From Streptomyces europaeiscabiei (GTDB taxonomy: Bacteria > Actinomycetota > Actinomycetes > Streptomycetales > Streptomycetaceae): a stretch of DNA of 64,000 nucleotides. The stretch spans positions 4,716,001 through 4,780,000 of the forward strand of contig NZ_CP107841.1 of NCBI RefSeq assembly GCF_036346855.1, read 5' to 3'. This document shows positions 22,928 through 30,946 of this stretch, piece after piece. The translations under genes and the position numbers were made by a program. The notes below the pieces were generated by a model. That model made no database searches, was not told where the DNA came from, and was given only the letters and a program-made list of their open reading frames with translations. Positions within the stretch are counted from its first letter, which is position 1. Each line of letters begins with the position of its first letter.

Positions 22928-23683
22928 TCAGACGGAGTTGTCGGACAGGCCTAGGCCCGGCCGGCCCGAGGTCCTGGTTCCCGGGCGGGCGGGGCGGGTG
23001 TCCAGTGCCGTACGCCATTCCTGTACGGCGTCGGCGGCGACCGGCGCGGTCCAGCCCTGGGGGCGGGCCGCGCCTCCGATGTGGAAGGCGTCGACGCGGG
23101 CGGCGCGCAGGCGCGGGACGTGGCCGAGACGGAGGCCACCGCCGATCATGAGGCGCTGGGTGTAGCCGGGGTCGCCGCGCCGCGCGGCCTCGGCCAGCAG
23201 CACCGGCAGGCCGTCGTCGACACCGGCGCCCGAGCCCGCCGTGAGGTAGGTGTCCAGCCCCGGCAGGTCCGCGAGCTGCTTGCGCAGGGCGTCCCGGTCG
23301 GCGGCGCGGTCGATCGCCCGGTGGAACGTCCACGACCGCCCGTCCAGCTCGGCGACCACGCGCTCCACGGCGTCCAGATCCAACCCGCCGCCCTCCCCCA
23401 GGAACCCGAGCACGAACTCCTCCGCCCCGGCCGCCCGCAGGTCGCACGCCACCCGCACCAGCGCGTCCACGTCCCCCGCCGCGAACCCGTCGGCGAGCCG
23501 CAGCATGACCCGCACCGGGATGTCCACGGCGGCCTGCACCTCCACGAACGTCGCGACCGCCGGGGTGAGGCCGTCGGCCTCCATGTCCGCGACCAGCTCC
23601 AGCCGGTCGGCACCTCCGGTCTGGGCGGCGACGGCGTCCTCGGCGTCGAGGGCGATCACCTCCAGAAGCGCGCGCGTGGTCAT
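22928..23683 (-). CDS. cutC: CutC-family protein
   Basis: A 251-residue TIM-barrel protein of the CutC family (MTTRALLEVIALDAEDAVAA, then GGADRLELV and PVRVMLR). ATG 23683 is chosen because a GGAAGGGG site precedes it; a longer start at 23707 adds eight residues. CutC was linked to copper handling in E. coli, but the biochemical role is unclear and copper binding is disputed. The C-terminus, which runs RTSGRPGLGLSDNSV, ends in a 13-base tandem duplication (22916-22945) that borders the IS relic, so it may be locally altered. A sequence resembling a DasR operator lies 34 bases upstream of the start. Confidence 0.82.
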   Translation of the reverse strand: MTTRALLEVIALDAEDAVAAQTGGADRLELVADMEADGLTPAVATFVEVQAAVDIPVRVMLRLADGFAAGDVDALVRVACDLRAAGAEEFVLGFLGEGGGLDLDAVERVVAELDGRSWTFHRAIDRAADRDALRKQLADLPGLDTYLTAGSGAGVDDGLPVLLAEAARRGDPGYTQRLMIGGGLRLGHVPRLRAARVDAFHIGGAARPQGWTAPVAADAVQEWRTALDTRPARPGTRTSGRPGLGLSDNSV

Positions 23684-23716
23684 GGGGCCCCTTCCATCGG
23701 GCTTCACGTGACGACA

Positions 23717-23732
23717 ACAGGTCTAGTCCAAT
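23717..23732. promoter_or_regulatory. DasR-like (dre) site upstream of cutC
   Basis: ACAGGTCTAGTCCAAT matches the Streptomyces dre consensus ACTGGTCTAGACCACT at 13 of 16 positions, including GGTCTAG and CCA. It lies 34 bases before the cutC start codon, a position fitting repression. Confidence 0.5.
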
Positions 23733-23854
23733 TTAGCAACAACCCGGAGTGGTGGACGTGAACGTCACGATGAGCACCCGGAAGACCACCCTCCGCATCT
23801 ACCCTCGTTCGGGCGCTCTTCAACAAGACCGGCCGTGCGAGAGGGAGTTGTCCC

Positions 23855-24061
23855 ACGCCGAAGCCGAAGACCATCGACCCGTCCCGGTCCACGCCGGCGA
23901 TGTACGGCGCGGAACTGCGCCACCGGCGGGAGCGGGCGGGAATGTCGCGGGAGGAACTGGGGCGGCGATGTTCCTCACCGGAGCGCATGTCGGGATGCTG
24001 GTGTTCCAGGCCGGCCGTCTGGTCCCGCTTCGTGGGGGGCGTGATGCAGACGGGCATGTAA
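23855..24061 (+). pseudogene. Broken XRE-family regulator (DUF5753-type)
   Basis: The frame from ACG 23855 reads PKPKTIDPSRSTPAMYGAEL then RHRRERAGMSREELGRR, a helix-turn-helix start typical of the XRE regulators paired with DUF397 genes. The expected ATG has become ACG, although a GAGGGAG site remains upstream. Near 23965 the homology jumps frame to MFLTGAHVGML, showing a one-base frameshift. The rest of the HTH and the DUF5753 ligand domain are missing. It is clearly non-functional. The intact relative is at 34.5 kb. Confidence 0.75.
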
Positions 24062-24194
24062 GTCACGTCCGAACACGGAGGCGAACCTAGGTAGGGATAC
24101 TCAGGCGTCCGGTCGCTCCGGGACGCATCGTTGACCTCAGCGCATCAGCACCAACAAAACGGTCAACATCCCTTCGTCTCCATGGAGTTCAGTA

Positions 24195-24521
24195 ATGACC
24201 GCCTCGTCTCGTTCCCTGTCCCGGAGCCTACGCCGTCACCTGTTGAACCCCGCCGCCCTGGGCTATCTGGCCCTCGTGGTCGCCGTGGGCGTCTGGGTCG
24301 GGGTGGACTCGCTGTTCGTCGAGCACGCGGACGCCGGCTTCGCAGGGGTCTGGCTCTTCCTCGTCACCGCGCCGACCTCGCTCCTGTTCGTCGCGCTGCC
24401 CGGCGGGCTGCCCTTCCTCGGGATCGTCCTCGGCGCCGTGATCCAGGCCTTCGTGCTCGGTGCCACGTACCGCTGGGTCGTCGAACGGCCCACGAAGAAG
24501 GTCAACTTGGGCAACGCCTGA
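24195..24521 (+). CDS. SCO4225-family membrane protein
   Basis: A 108-residue integral membrane protein. A basic N-terminus (MTASSRSLSRSLRRHLLNPA) is followed by three hydrophobic helices: ALGYLALVVAVGVWVGV, a second around GFAGVWLFLVTAPTSLLFVAL and a third around LGIVLGAVIQAFVLGATYRW. The acidic VEHADAGFAGVW segment is shared with proteins databases name SCO4225 family membrane protein. The function is unknown. It lies between an XRE pseudogene and a tnpB remnant, in the part of the window most disturbed by insertions. ATG 24195 is the only reasonable start; the ribosome site is weak. Confidence 0.65.
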   Translation: MTASSRSLSRSLRRHLLNPAALGYLALVVAVGVWVGVDSLFVEHADAGFAGVWLFLVTAPTSLLFVALPGGLPFLGIVLGAVIQAFVLGATYRWVVERPTKKVNLGNA

Positions 24522-24529
24522 CACTCCGA

Positions 24530-25026
24530 GACCGTCTTTCGCCAGACTCCGCGCCCAGCTGGCCTCGATGGCCGACGCCACACGTATCACGGTCATCGAC
24601 GTCGACCCGGCCTACACCAGCCGCTGGGGCGCCCAGCACTGGCAGAAGCCGCTCACCAGCACGACTCGTCAGACCACTCGCCACGATGCTGCTGCCATGG
24701 CGATCGGAAGGCGCGCTCAGGGACATCCGGTCCGGCGACGGACGGCACCGCCCCCACAGCACCGGAGTGATGCGGTGGGGCATCGGACCGTCCAGGCCGG
24801 ACCCGGCGTCCCTGGGCGTGAGGAAACCCGCCTCCGCATCCCCGGACCACGGACACGATCCGTGCGCGCCGGACGCGGAACGAACGCGGGCAACCAGAAC
24901 GCCCAACACCGTCCGGGGCGTTCGGCCGAGCACGAGACCTGGCAACAGGACTCACCCCCGCTCAGTCTTCAGCATGATCTAGCGCGGAACCCCGGGCGTT
25001 CACGCCCGGGAGGAAACGCTTCTTAA
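24530..25026 (+). pseudogene. Second tnpB remnant (C-terminal part)
   Basis: About 110 codons match the C-terminus of a different IS1341/TnpB lineage: VIDVDPAYTSRWGAQHWQKP followed by RHDAAAMAIGRRAQGHPVRR and a basic tail. This lineage has DPAYTS and HDAAA in place of the usual zinc-ribbon cysteines. Everything N-terminal to it is missing, and the frame begins inside unrelated sequence. A GC hairpin at 24991-25010 marks the 3' end. It is unrelated in sequence to the tnpB of the complete element that follows. Confidence 0.65.
24991..25010. repeat. IS-end hairpin CCCGGGCG-TTCA-CGCCCGGG
   Basis: A perfect 8-base stem with loop TTCA separates the tnpB remnant from the complete IS200/IS605 element. 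The relic at 22.86 kb carries a similar hairpin with the same loop on the opposite strand, so both probably derive from insertion-sequence ends. Confidence 0.7.
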
Positions 25027-25069
25027 CACTGCTCTGACGTGCACGGGTGCAGGGTCTGCACTGTTGGCC

Positions 25070-25498
25070 TCAGTCGGGACGTTTCTGGTTCTCGATGTAC
25101 TCCTTGATGACGGCGAGCGGGGCGCCCCCGCATGAGGCGGCGAAGTAGGACGGCGACCAGAAGTGCTCACCCCACAGGTACTTGCGGATGTGGCCGGGGA
25201 ACTCCTGCCGCAGGCGCCGGGCGGAGACGCCCTTGAGGGAGCCGACGAGCCGGGAGATGGCGACCTTGGGCGGGTAATGCACGAGCAGGTGGACGTGATC
25301 GCGTTCGCCGTTGAACTCCCGCAGCTCCGCGCCGAAGTCGGTGCACACGTCGCGCATGACCTCTTCGCAGCGCCGAAGGATCTCGTCGGTGAACGGTCCG
25401 CGCCGGTACTTGGGGGTGAAGACCAAGTGCGCATGCAGGGTGCAGACGACGCTACGGCCCCTGCGGATGTCGGGGTTTGGCTCCCAGCGTGGTGACAT
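25070..25498 (-). CDS. tnpA: IS200/IS605 transposase TnpA (Y1 HUH)
   Basis: A 142-residue single-strand transposase. The HUH metal-binding motif HVH is at residues 68-70 within DHVHLLV, and the single catalytic tyrosine is Tyr134 in IKEYIENQ. Both ends of the fold are present (HAHLVFTPKYRRG near residue 22 and FWSPSYFAAS near 113), so the enzyme appears complete. It cuts and rejoins one strand at the hairpin ends of its element. It is transcribed away from tnpB through a 23-base spacer, so the promoters must overlap. ATG 25498 fits the family N-terminus. Confidence 0.9.
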   Translation of the reverse strand: MSPRWEPNPDIRRGRSVVCTLHAHLVFTPKYRRGPFTDEILRRCEEVMRDVCTDFGAELREFNGERDHVHLLVHYPPKVAISRLVGSLKGVSARRLRQEFPGHIRKYLWGEHFWSPSYFAASCGGAPLAVIKEYIENQKRPD

Positions 25499-25521
25499 AG
25501 ATCAATGCTACGATCACTCTC

Positions 25522-26679
25522 GTGAAGATCGTGACGCAGGTCAAACTCATGCCGGACGCCGTGCAGGCATCCGCGCTTGAGCGCACCCTGCGCACGGTCA
25601 ACGATGCCGCGAACTGGGTGTCACAGGTGGCGTTCGAGCGCGGTGTGCCGCGTGAGTACGAGCTGCGCAAGCACACCTACGCCGAACTCAAGGCCCGTGG
25701 GCTGGGAGCGCAGGCCGCGCAACACGTCATCAAGAAGGTGCGCGACTCGTACACCACGCTCAAGGCCAACATCCGTGCCGGGAACCTCGGCAAGGAGGGC
25801 TCGAAGCGCCGCCGCAGGGCTGAGTCCAAGCCGGTCACCTTTCGCCCCGAAGCCGCACAGCCGTATGACGACCGGTGTCTGAGCTGGCAGCACGACCAGC
25901 GGACCGTGTCCGTCTGGACCGTGGACGGCCGAGTCAGGAACATCCGCTTCGCCTGCTCCGCCGACGCGCTCAAGACGCTCCAGGCGCACCGGCAGGGCGA
26001 ATCCGACCTGATCCAGCGCGACGGCGTGTTCTACCTCGTCGCCACCTGTGACGTGCCCGAGGCCGAGAGTTACGAGCCGGACGGCTTCATCGGCGTGGAC
26101 CTCGGCATCGAGAACATCGCCACCGCCTCCACCGGCTACCTCGCCACGGGGCGGAGACTCAACCGGTACCGCAAGCGACAGCTTGCCCTGCGCGCCAAGC
26201 TCCAGAAGAAGCGCACCAAGTCCGCCAAGCGGCGGCTCAAGGCCCGTGCCCGCAAAGAAGCGCGGCACGCCGCCAACCAGAACCACATCATCTCCAAGAC
26301 GATCGTGACCGAGGCTGAACGCACCGGACGCGGCCTGTCCCTCGAAGAACTCAAGGGCATCCGCAACCGGGTACGGCTCCGCAAGCCCCAACGGGTCGCA
26401 CTCCACTCCTGGGCCTTCGCCCAGCTCGCAGACTTCATCGTCTACAAGGCCAAGCGGGCCGGGGTACCCCTGGTCTTCGTCGATCCCGCGTACACGTCGC
26501 AGACGTGCGCCGAGTGCGGCCACGTCGACAAGCGAAACCGTGTCGACCAGGGGCTTTTCATCTGCCGGAGGTGCGGGGTCGTTGCCCACGCCGACCGGAA
26601 CGCATCCCACAACATCGCCACCCGTGGCGAGAGCGTGTGGAATGCGGGGCGTGAGTCACGCGTCCCTGCCACCCCATAG
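25522..26679 (+). CDS. tnpB: TnpB RNA-guided nuclease of IS200/IS605
   Basis: A 385-residue TnpB with all RuvC parts visible: Asp193 in GVDLGIENIA, Glu275 in GLSLEELKGI and Asp358 in HADRNASHNIA. The zinc ribbon has CAEC (329-332) and CRRC (348-351). TnpB uses an RNA copied from the element's right end to cut DNA at empty donor sites and so favours retention of the element. GTG 25522 follows the short divergent spacer; the family N-terminus MKIVTQVKLMPD supports it. No disrupting mutation is visible, which makes it the only intact TnpB among four tnpB-like sequences in this window. Confidence 0.9.
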   Translation: MKIVTQVKLMPDAVQASALERTLRTVNDAANWVSQVAFERGVPREYELRKHTYAELKARGLGAQAAQHVIKKVRDSYTTLKANIRAGNLGKEGSKRRRRAESKPVTFRPEAAQPYDDRCLSWQHDQRTVSVWTVDGRVRNIRFACSADALKTLQAHRQGESDLIQRDGVFYLVATCDVPEAESYEPDGFIGVDLGIENIATASTGYLATGRRLNRYRKRQLALRAKLQKKRTKSAKRRLKARARKEARHAANQNHIISKTIVTEAERTGRGLSLEELKGIRNRVRLRKPQRVALHSWAFAQLADFIVYKAKRAGVPLVFVDPAYTSQTCAECGHVDKRNRVDQGLFICRRCGVVAHADRNASHNIATRGESVWNAGRESRVPATP

Positions 26680-26757
26680 GGGTGTCTGGACGGAGGAGTC
26701 CACCCCAGCAGCCAGCTGGGCACTACCTCCAAGCCCGGTCCTTCAGGGCCGAGTCAA
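26600..26757 (+). ncRNA. Predicted omega (right-end) RNA region of tnpB
   Basis: In this family the guide RNA scaffold covers the 3' end of tnpB and the right end of the element, and the guide is taken from the flanking DNA. Here that stretch has hairpins ACCCCATAGGGGT (about 26671-26683) and CGGTCCTTCAGGGCCG, ending at TCAA. The guide would begin at 26758 (GTTGACGAACGG). The boundaries are inferred from family knowledge. Confidence 0.5.
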
Positions 26758-26818
26758 GTTGACGAACGGTTGAGCCCGGCCCAGCTCGCGCGGACACGGC
26801 ACACGGCACAATGCGTAT

Positions 26819-27490
26819 ATGCCGCCCGACCCTGACACCGTCGACGCCCGCCGGGAAGCCCTGCGCTACCGGTGGCTCCCCGCGCTGCTCTCCGCCCGGG
26901 ACGGTGCCTGTGACCCGGCGCCGACCCCGTACGCCGACAACCTGATCGAGCGGTGGGCCGAGCCGCGGCGGAAGTACCACACGCTCGATCACCTGACGGC
27001 GGTCCTGGACCACGTCGAGACGCTGGAGGACCACGCGGCCGACGCCGACCTCGTACGGCTGGCAGCCTGGTTCCACGACGCCGTGTACGCCCCGGACCGG
27101 TCGGAGAACGAGGAGCGGTCGGCCCGGCTCGCCGAGCGGGCGCTGACCGAGGCCGGGGTGCCCGGGGCGAAGGTGGCGGAGGTCGCCCGGCTGGTGCGGC
27201 TCACCGTCACCCACGACCCGGCCGACGACGACCCGAACGGACAGGTCCTGTGCGACGCGGACCTCGCGATCCTGGCCTCCGAGCCGGACGCGTACGCCGC
27301 GTACGCCGCCGCCGTACGGGAGGAGTACGGGTTCGTGCCCGACGACGCCTTCCGGGCGGGCCGGGCGGCCGTACTGCGCCAACTCATCGATCTGCCACGG
27401 CTGTTCAGGACACCGTACGGAGAGCGGGAGTGGGAGGAACGGGCCCGGGAGAACCTGCGGGCGGAGCTGGCCGGACTGGCGGAGGACTGA
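26819..27490 (+). CDS. HD-domain hydrolase
   Basis: A 223-residue predicted metal-dependent phosphohydrolase. The HD motif is laid out as YHTLDHL (first His), WFHDAVY (His-Asp pair) and CDADLAIL (second Asp), the arrangement of COG4339-type proteins. The substrate is unknown. ATG 26819 lies 61 bases past the right end of the IS element, so the insertion displaced upstream sequence and may have removed or replaced the native promoter. It is followed by tandem repeats and the efflux gene on the same strand. Confidence 0.8.
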   Translation: MPPDPDTVDARREALRYRWLPALLSARDGACDPAPTPYADNLIERWAEPRRKYHTLDHLTAVLDHVETLEDHAADADLVRLAAWFHDAVYAPDRSENEERSARLAERALTEAGVPGAKVAEVARLVRLTVTHDPADDDPNGQVLCDADLAILASEPDAYAAYAAAVREEYGFVPDDAFRAGRAAVLRQLIDLPRLFRTPYGEREWEERARENLRAELAGLAED

Positions 27491-27495
27491 CGCCG

Positions 27496-27562
27496 CACGG
27501 ACACGGACGCACGGACCCGGACCCACGAACACGGACCCACGGACACGGACCCACGGACACGG
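27496..27562. repeat. GGACCCACGGACAC-type tandem repeat
   Basis: About five imperfect units built on GGACCCACGGACAC separate the HD gene from the efflux gene. The array ends right at the ribosome-binding region of the MFS gene. Confidence 0.9.
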
Positions 27563-27567
27563 AAGGA

Positions 27568-28857
27568 ATGCGACCCCATGACCGCCTGTTGCCGATGAAT
27601 ATGTCTTCACCCGCCGCTGCCGCGCCCGACCACGCCCGCTTCCGCATACCCCTGTCCGTCTACGTCCTCGGCCTCGCCGTCTTCGCACTCGGAACCAGTG
27701 AGTTCATGCTCTCGGGGCTGCTGCCGCCCATCGCCGAGGACATGCAGGTGTCCATTCCACGGGCGGGGCTGCTGATCTCGGCGTTCGCGATCGGGATGGT
27801 GGTCGGGGCGCCGCTGCTGGCGGTGGCGACGCTGCGCCTCCCCCGGCGTACGACTCTCGTCGCACTGATCACGATCTTCGGGTTCGGGCAGATCGCCGGC
27901 GCCCTCGCACCGAACTACGCCGTTCTCTTCGCCTCCCGGATCGTGAGCGCGCTCGCCTGTGCGGGGTTCTGGGCGGTCGGGGCGGCCGTGGCCGTCGCGA
28001 TGGTGCCGGTGAACGCGCGGGCACGGGCGCTGGCCATCATGATCGGCGGGTTGTCGATCGCGAACGTGCTCGGGGTGCCGGCGGGGGCGTTCCTCGGGGA
28101 GCACTTCGGGTGGCGGTCGGCGTTCTGGGCGGTGGCGGTGGCCTCGGCGATCGCGCTCGTCGGGGTGGTCACACTCGTTCCGGCCATTCCCCGGCCCGAG
28201 GAGCGGCCCCGGCTGGGGCAGGAGGTCCTGATCTACCGCGAACCCCAGGTCTGGCTGTCCATCACGGTCGTCGCGCTGGCCGCCGGCGGCATCTTCTGCG
28301 CGTTCAGCTACCTCGCGCCGCTGCTCACGGATGTGGCGGGGCTGGACGCCGGGTGGGTGCCGTCGGTTCTCGCGCTGTTCGGGATCGGGGCGCTGATCGG
28401 CACGGCGGTCGGGGGACGGGTCGCGGACGCGCACCTCTTCGGGGTCCTGCTCAGCGGTATCACGGCCTCCACGGTCCTCCTCGTCGCCCTCGCGCTGCTC
28501 GCCGAGTACGCCGTCGCCGCCGTCCTCCTCTCCTTCCTCCTCGGGGTGTCCTGCTTCTACACCGCCCCGGCCCTCAACGCCCGGCTGTTCAACGTCGCCG
28601 GCGCCGCCCCGACCCTCGCCGGCGCCACCACCACCGCCGCGTTCAACCTCGGCAACACCGGTGGCCCCTGGCTCGGCGGCGTCGTCATCGACGCGGGCTT
28701 CGGCTTCGCCTCCACGGCCTGGGCGGGCGGCGCCATCACCGCGGCCGCCATCGGCACCACGGCCGTGTCGCTGCGCCTCGACCGGCGTACGCGGGCCTCC
28801 CGGCGCGTGGCCGGGAGCAGTGGCAGCGTCGTAAATGCAGTACGTACGGACGTCTGA
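27568..28857 (+). CDS. Cmx/CmrA-like MFS drug efflux transporter
   Basis: A 429-residue twelve-helix MFS protein of the DHA1 type. The stretch YVLGLAVFALGTSEFMLSGL in TM1 and the motif RIVSALACAGFWAVGAA in TM4 are close to those of actinobacterial chloramphenicol exporters (Cmx/CmrA), and a motif C-like GGPWLGGVVID is near the end. The real substrate is unproven. Starts at ATG 27568, 27595 and 27601 are possible. The first has GGAAGG almost touching it, while the others lack a ribosome site, so 27568 is tentative. A drug-export role in the inner membrane is inferred from family. Confidence 0.8.
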   Translation: MRPHDRLLPMNMSSPAAAAPDHARFRIPLSVYVLGLAVFALGTSEFMLSGLLPPIAEDMQVSIPRAGLLISAFAIGMVVGAPLLAVATLRLPRRTTLVALITIFGFGQIAGALAPNYAVLFASRIVSALACAGFWAVGAAVAVAMVPVNARARALAIMIGGLSIANVLGVPAGAFLGEHFGWRSAFWAVAVASAIALVGVVTLVPAIPRPEERPRLGQEVLIYREPQVWLSITVVALAAGGIFCAFSYLAPLLTDVAGLDAGWVPSVLALFGIGALIGTAVGGRVADAHLFGVLLSGITASTVLLVALALLAEYAVAAVLLSFLLGVSCFYTAPALNARLFNVAGAAPTLAGATTTAAFNLGNTGGPWLGGVVIDAGFGFASTAWAGGAITAAAIGTTAVSLRLDRRTRASRRVAGSSGSVVNAVRTDV

Positions 28858-28877
28858 CCCCGCCTATCCTCGCCGCC

Positions 28878-29990
28878 ATGCGACCAATGGGTGGGGATCA
28901 GGTACAGGAAGCTGTCGAACACAGCCTCGCGGTGCTGGGGACGGTGGTCGACCAGGACTGGGAGGGCGTCAAGGCCGGTCGGCTGGAGTGGAGTTGCCGG
29001 GGGACCGCCGACCACATCGCGTCGGACCTGATCGCGTACGCGGGGCAGTTGACGGGGCGGCCGACGGCCCGCTGGGTACCGTTCGAGATCGATACGTCGG
29101 AGTGCGAGGAGAACGCCGACGTACTGGAGGTGATCCGGACGACCGGCGCCCTCCTCGCCGCCGTCGTCAGCACCGCCCCCCGCACGGTCCGCGCCTTCCA
29201 CCCGTATCCGTTCCGCGCGGCCGACCGCGAGGGCTTCGCGGCGATGGGCGTCGCCGAGGTGCTGCTGCACACGTACGACATCGCGGAGGGCCTCGGGCTT
29301 CCCGCGTCCGCGTCCGTGCCGCCCGTCGGGCTGTGCGAGTCCGTCCTCGCGCGCCTCTTCCCGCACGTCAGGCCCGGTGACGACCCCTGGGCGACGCTGC
29401 TGTGGGCCACCGGTCGGGGCGAGTTGCCGGGGCGCGCGCCCGTCACGGAGTGGCGTTGGAGCAACCCGCTGCACATCGACGCCGAGCGCGTCGTCCTCCA
29501 GGGCGTCCACCCGGCGGCCGCGGCCGACCTGGCCGAGGGCGGCACCGGTGGCTTCGACTGGATCGTGGGCGGCCCGATCGAGGGGACGCGGGTCGGGGCG
29601 GGGCTGGTGTTCCAGGCGTACGAGGCGGGGGTGCACCGGCCGGAGTGGGGCATGTTCGTGCTCGTGCGCAAGGAGGACGGGCTGGCCGTCGGCGCGCTCG
29701 GCTACCACGGCGCCCCGGACGAGGAGGGCCGCGTCGAGGTCGGCTACGACCTGGTCGAGGGGGCGCGCGGGCGCGGCTACATGACCGAGGCGCTGGGCGC
29801 GCTGGCCGGCTGGGCGCGGGAACGGGGCCGGGAGCAGGGAGACGTACGGTCGCTGTTCGCGGTCGTCGAGAAGGCCAACATCCCTTCGCAGGGCGTCGTT
29901 TCGCGGGCCGGATTCGAGAAGGTGAGCGACGACTGGGGTGACGGGGAGCACGGGGAACAGTTCGCGTACGAGCTCCGTCTGCGCGCCTGA
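28878..29990 (+). CDS. MDMPI-like domain fused to GNAT acetyltransferase
   Basis: A 370-residue fusion. Residues 1-210 resemble the mycothiol-dependent maleylpyruvate isomerase/DinB-like metal-binding domain (TADHIASDLIAYAGQLTG near residue 40; MGVAEVLLHTYDIAEGLG near 125), a helical bundle often binding a metal through histidines. Residues 225-370 form a GNAT N-acetyltransferase with the acetyl-CoA loop region GARGRGYMTEALGALAGWAR and NIPSQGVVSRAGFEKV. Substrates of both halves are unknown. It starts 20 bases after the efflux gene and may share its transcript, which would suit modification plus export of a small molecule; that link is speculation. Confidence 0.75.
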   Translation: MRPMGGDQVQEAVEHSLAVLGTVVDQDWEGVKAGRLEWSCRGTADHIASDLIAYAGQLTGRPTARWVPFEIDTSECEENADVLEVIRTTGALLAAVVSTAPRTVRAFHPYPFRAADREGFAAMGVAEVLLHTYDIAEGLGLPASASVPPVGLCESVLARLFPHVRPGDDPWATLLWATGRGELPGRAPVTEWRWSNPLHIDAERVVLQGVHPAAAADLAEGGTGGFDWIVGGPIEGTRVGAGLVFQAYEAGVHRPEWGMFVLVRKEDGLAVGALGYHGAPDEEGRVEVGYDLVEGARGRGYMTEALGALAGWARERGREQGDVRSLFAVVEKANIPSQGVVSRAGFEKVSDDWGDGEHGEQFAYELRLRA

Positions 29991-30109
29991 CGCAAGCCGG
30001 GCCCAGCCTCGGACCGGACGCGGACCGCACGCGGGACGTGCGGGGACGCAGGGGAACCCGGGACAGCCGGGCACCTCGTCGACCGGCCCCGCCGAGCGGC
30101 GGCACCCTC

Positions 30110-30382
30110 TCAGGCCGTAGCCCCCCGCCGCTTGGGCCTGCGCAGCCCCGCCTCCGTCAGCCTTCGCAGCAGCTCCTTCGAGCCCACCTCCACGGCCCCC
30201 GCCCGCACGACCTCCTCGTAGCGGTGGGACGGGATGTCGTAGTGGTCGCGCTCGAAGGCGCGCTCGGGGATGCCCGACCCCCGTGCGAACGCGTGCAGCT
30301 CGTCGAAGGACACGTCGCTCACCAGGTGGGACCACATGTGCCCGTGCCCCGGCCAGGTGGGCGGGTCGATGTAGAGGGTCAC
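30110..30382 (-). CDS. DUF4031 protein
   Basis: A 90-residue protein. GTG 30382 overlaps the upstream stop as GTGA, indicating translational coupling. The sequence begins MTLYIDPPTWPGHGHMWSHL and continues with FERDHYDIPSHRYEEVVRAG, the conserved pattern of DUF4031. The many histidines and aspartates suggest a metal site, but no activity is established. A basic tail, RRPKRRGATA, ends the protein. Confidence 0.8.
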   Translation of the reverse strand: MTLYIDPPTWPGHGHMWSHLVSDVSFDELHAFARGSGIPERAFERDHYDIPSHRYEEVVRAGAVEVGSKELLRRLTEAGLRRPKRRGATA

Positions 30383-30891
30383 GAGGACGGCGCCTCTCCG
30401 GAGGCCTCTCCGGACGCGTCGCCGGAGGCCTCTCCGAACCCGTCCCCGGTGGCCTCTCCGTGCACTGCCCCGGAGGCCTCTCCGTGCGCTGCCCCGTACG
30501 CCGAGCCCAGCGCCCCCACCGCGGCGACCCGCACCCCCGCCTTGTGGCACACCCACTGCGGATCGGGCCCGAGCTCCGGCTCCACGTCGAGCGCGTGCGG
30601 GTCGCCGTCGTCGCAGACCGGGCAGAGCGGCCAGCGGCCGTACCGTTCGAGCAGGGCGTCCTGGACGTCCTGGGCGACGAGCCCGCCGACGTATGTCACG
30701 CCGTCCGGCCACTGCTCGACCCACCAGCGGCGCTGCACGACGGAGTCCTCGACCATGGACACGACATCCGCCTCGGCGACCTTCCCGGCCACCAGATCGG
30801 CGAGCACGAGGGCGCGGGCCGCGTGCAGCGCCTGCTCAAGAGGGCTCACGGGATCCATGGGGGGCTGTACGGGGTCGCTGCTGGAACTCAT
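30379..30891 (-). CDS. Conserved hypothetical with repetitive C-terminus
   Basis: A 170-residue protein from ATG 30891. The N-terminal 110 residues are conserved-looking (ALVLADLVAGKVAEADVVSM, then RWWVEQWPDGVTYVGGLVAQ) and include CPVCDDGDPH, a partial zinc-knuckle-like pair. The last 45 residues are a GEASG-type low-complexity tail encoded by repeats of GGAGGCCTCTCC-like units (about 30395-30500). The function is unknown. It is the first gene of a coupled pair with DUF4031 and is divergent from the RpiR regulator with 55 bases between starts. Confidence 0.65.
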   Translation of the reverse strand: MSSSSDPVQPPMDPVSPLEQALHAARALVLADLVAGKVAEADVVSMVEDSVVQRRWWVEQWPDGVTYVGGLVAQDVQDALLERYGRWPLCPVCDDGDPHALDVEPELGPDPQWVCHKAGVRVAAVGALGSAYGAAHGEASGAVHGEATGDGFGEASGDASGEASGEAPSS

Positions 30892-30928
30892 GCATCCATT
30901 GTGCGGCCCTTGACCATATGGCCGGACA

Positions 30929-30941
30929 GAAAATATCTTTC
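30929..30941. promoter_or_regulatory. Possible RpiR operator
   Basis: GAAAATATCTTTC is an inverted repeat (GAAA/TTTC) in an unusually AT-rich patch 6 bases before the RpiR start and between divergent genes. A related AAATTTTC lies inside the first codons near 30966. Autoregulation is plausible, but no consensus was checked. Confidence 0.4.
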
Positions 30942-30946
30942 AAGAT

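Larger units (their letters stand above)
25020..26757. mobile_element. IS200/IS605-type element with divergent tnpA and tnpB
   Basis: The element carries tnpA on the minus strand and tnpB on the plus strand, starting 23 bases apart. The right end has a small hairpin CGGTCC-TTCA-GGGCCG (26736-26751) followed by TCAA (26754-26757), the usual cleavage tetranucleotide of this family. The left boundary is not defined by me and lies between about 25010 and 25069. Both genes look intact, so the element may be active. Confidence 0.75.

Noticed and set aside
23749..24090. A 113-residue protein in another frame over the XRE pseudogene
   Set aside because: The XRE similarity lies mainly in a different frame and crosses into this one by a frameshift; the composite frame has no credible start.
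24460..25026. A functional 188-residue protein
   Set aside because: Only the C-terminal part resembles TnpB; the N-terminal part overlaps the SCO4225-family gene in another frame.
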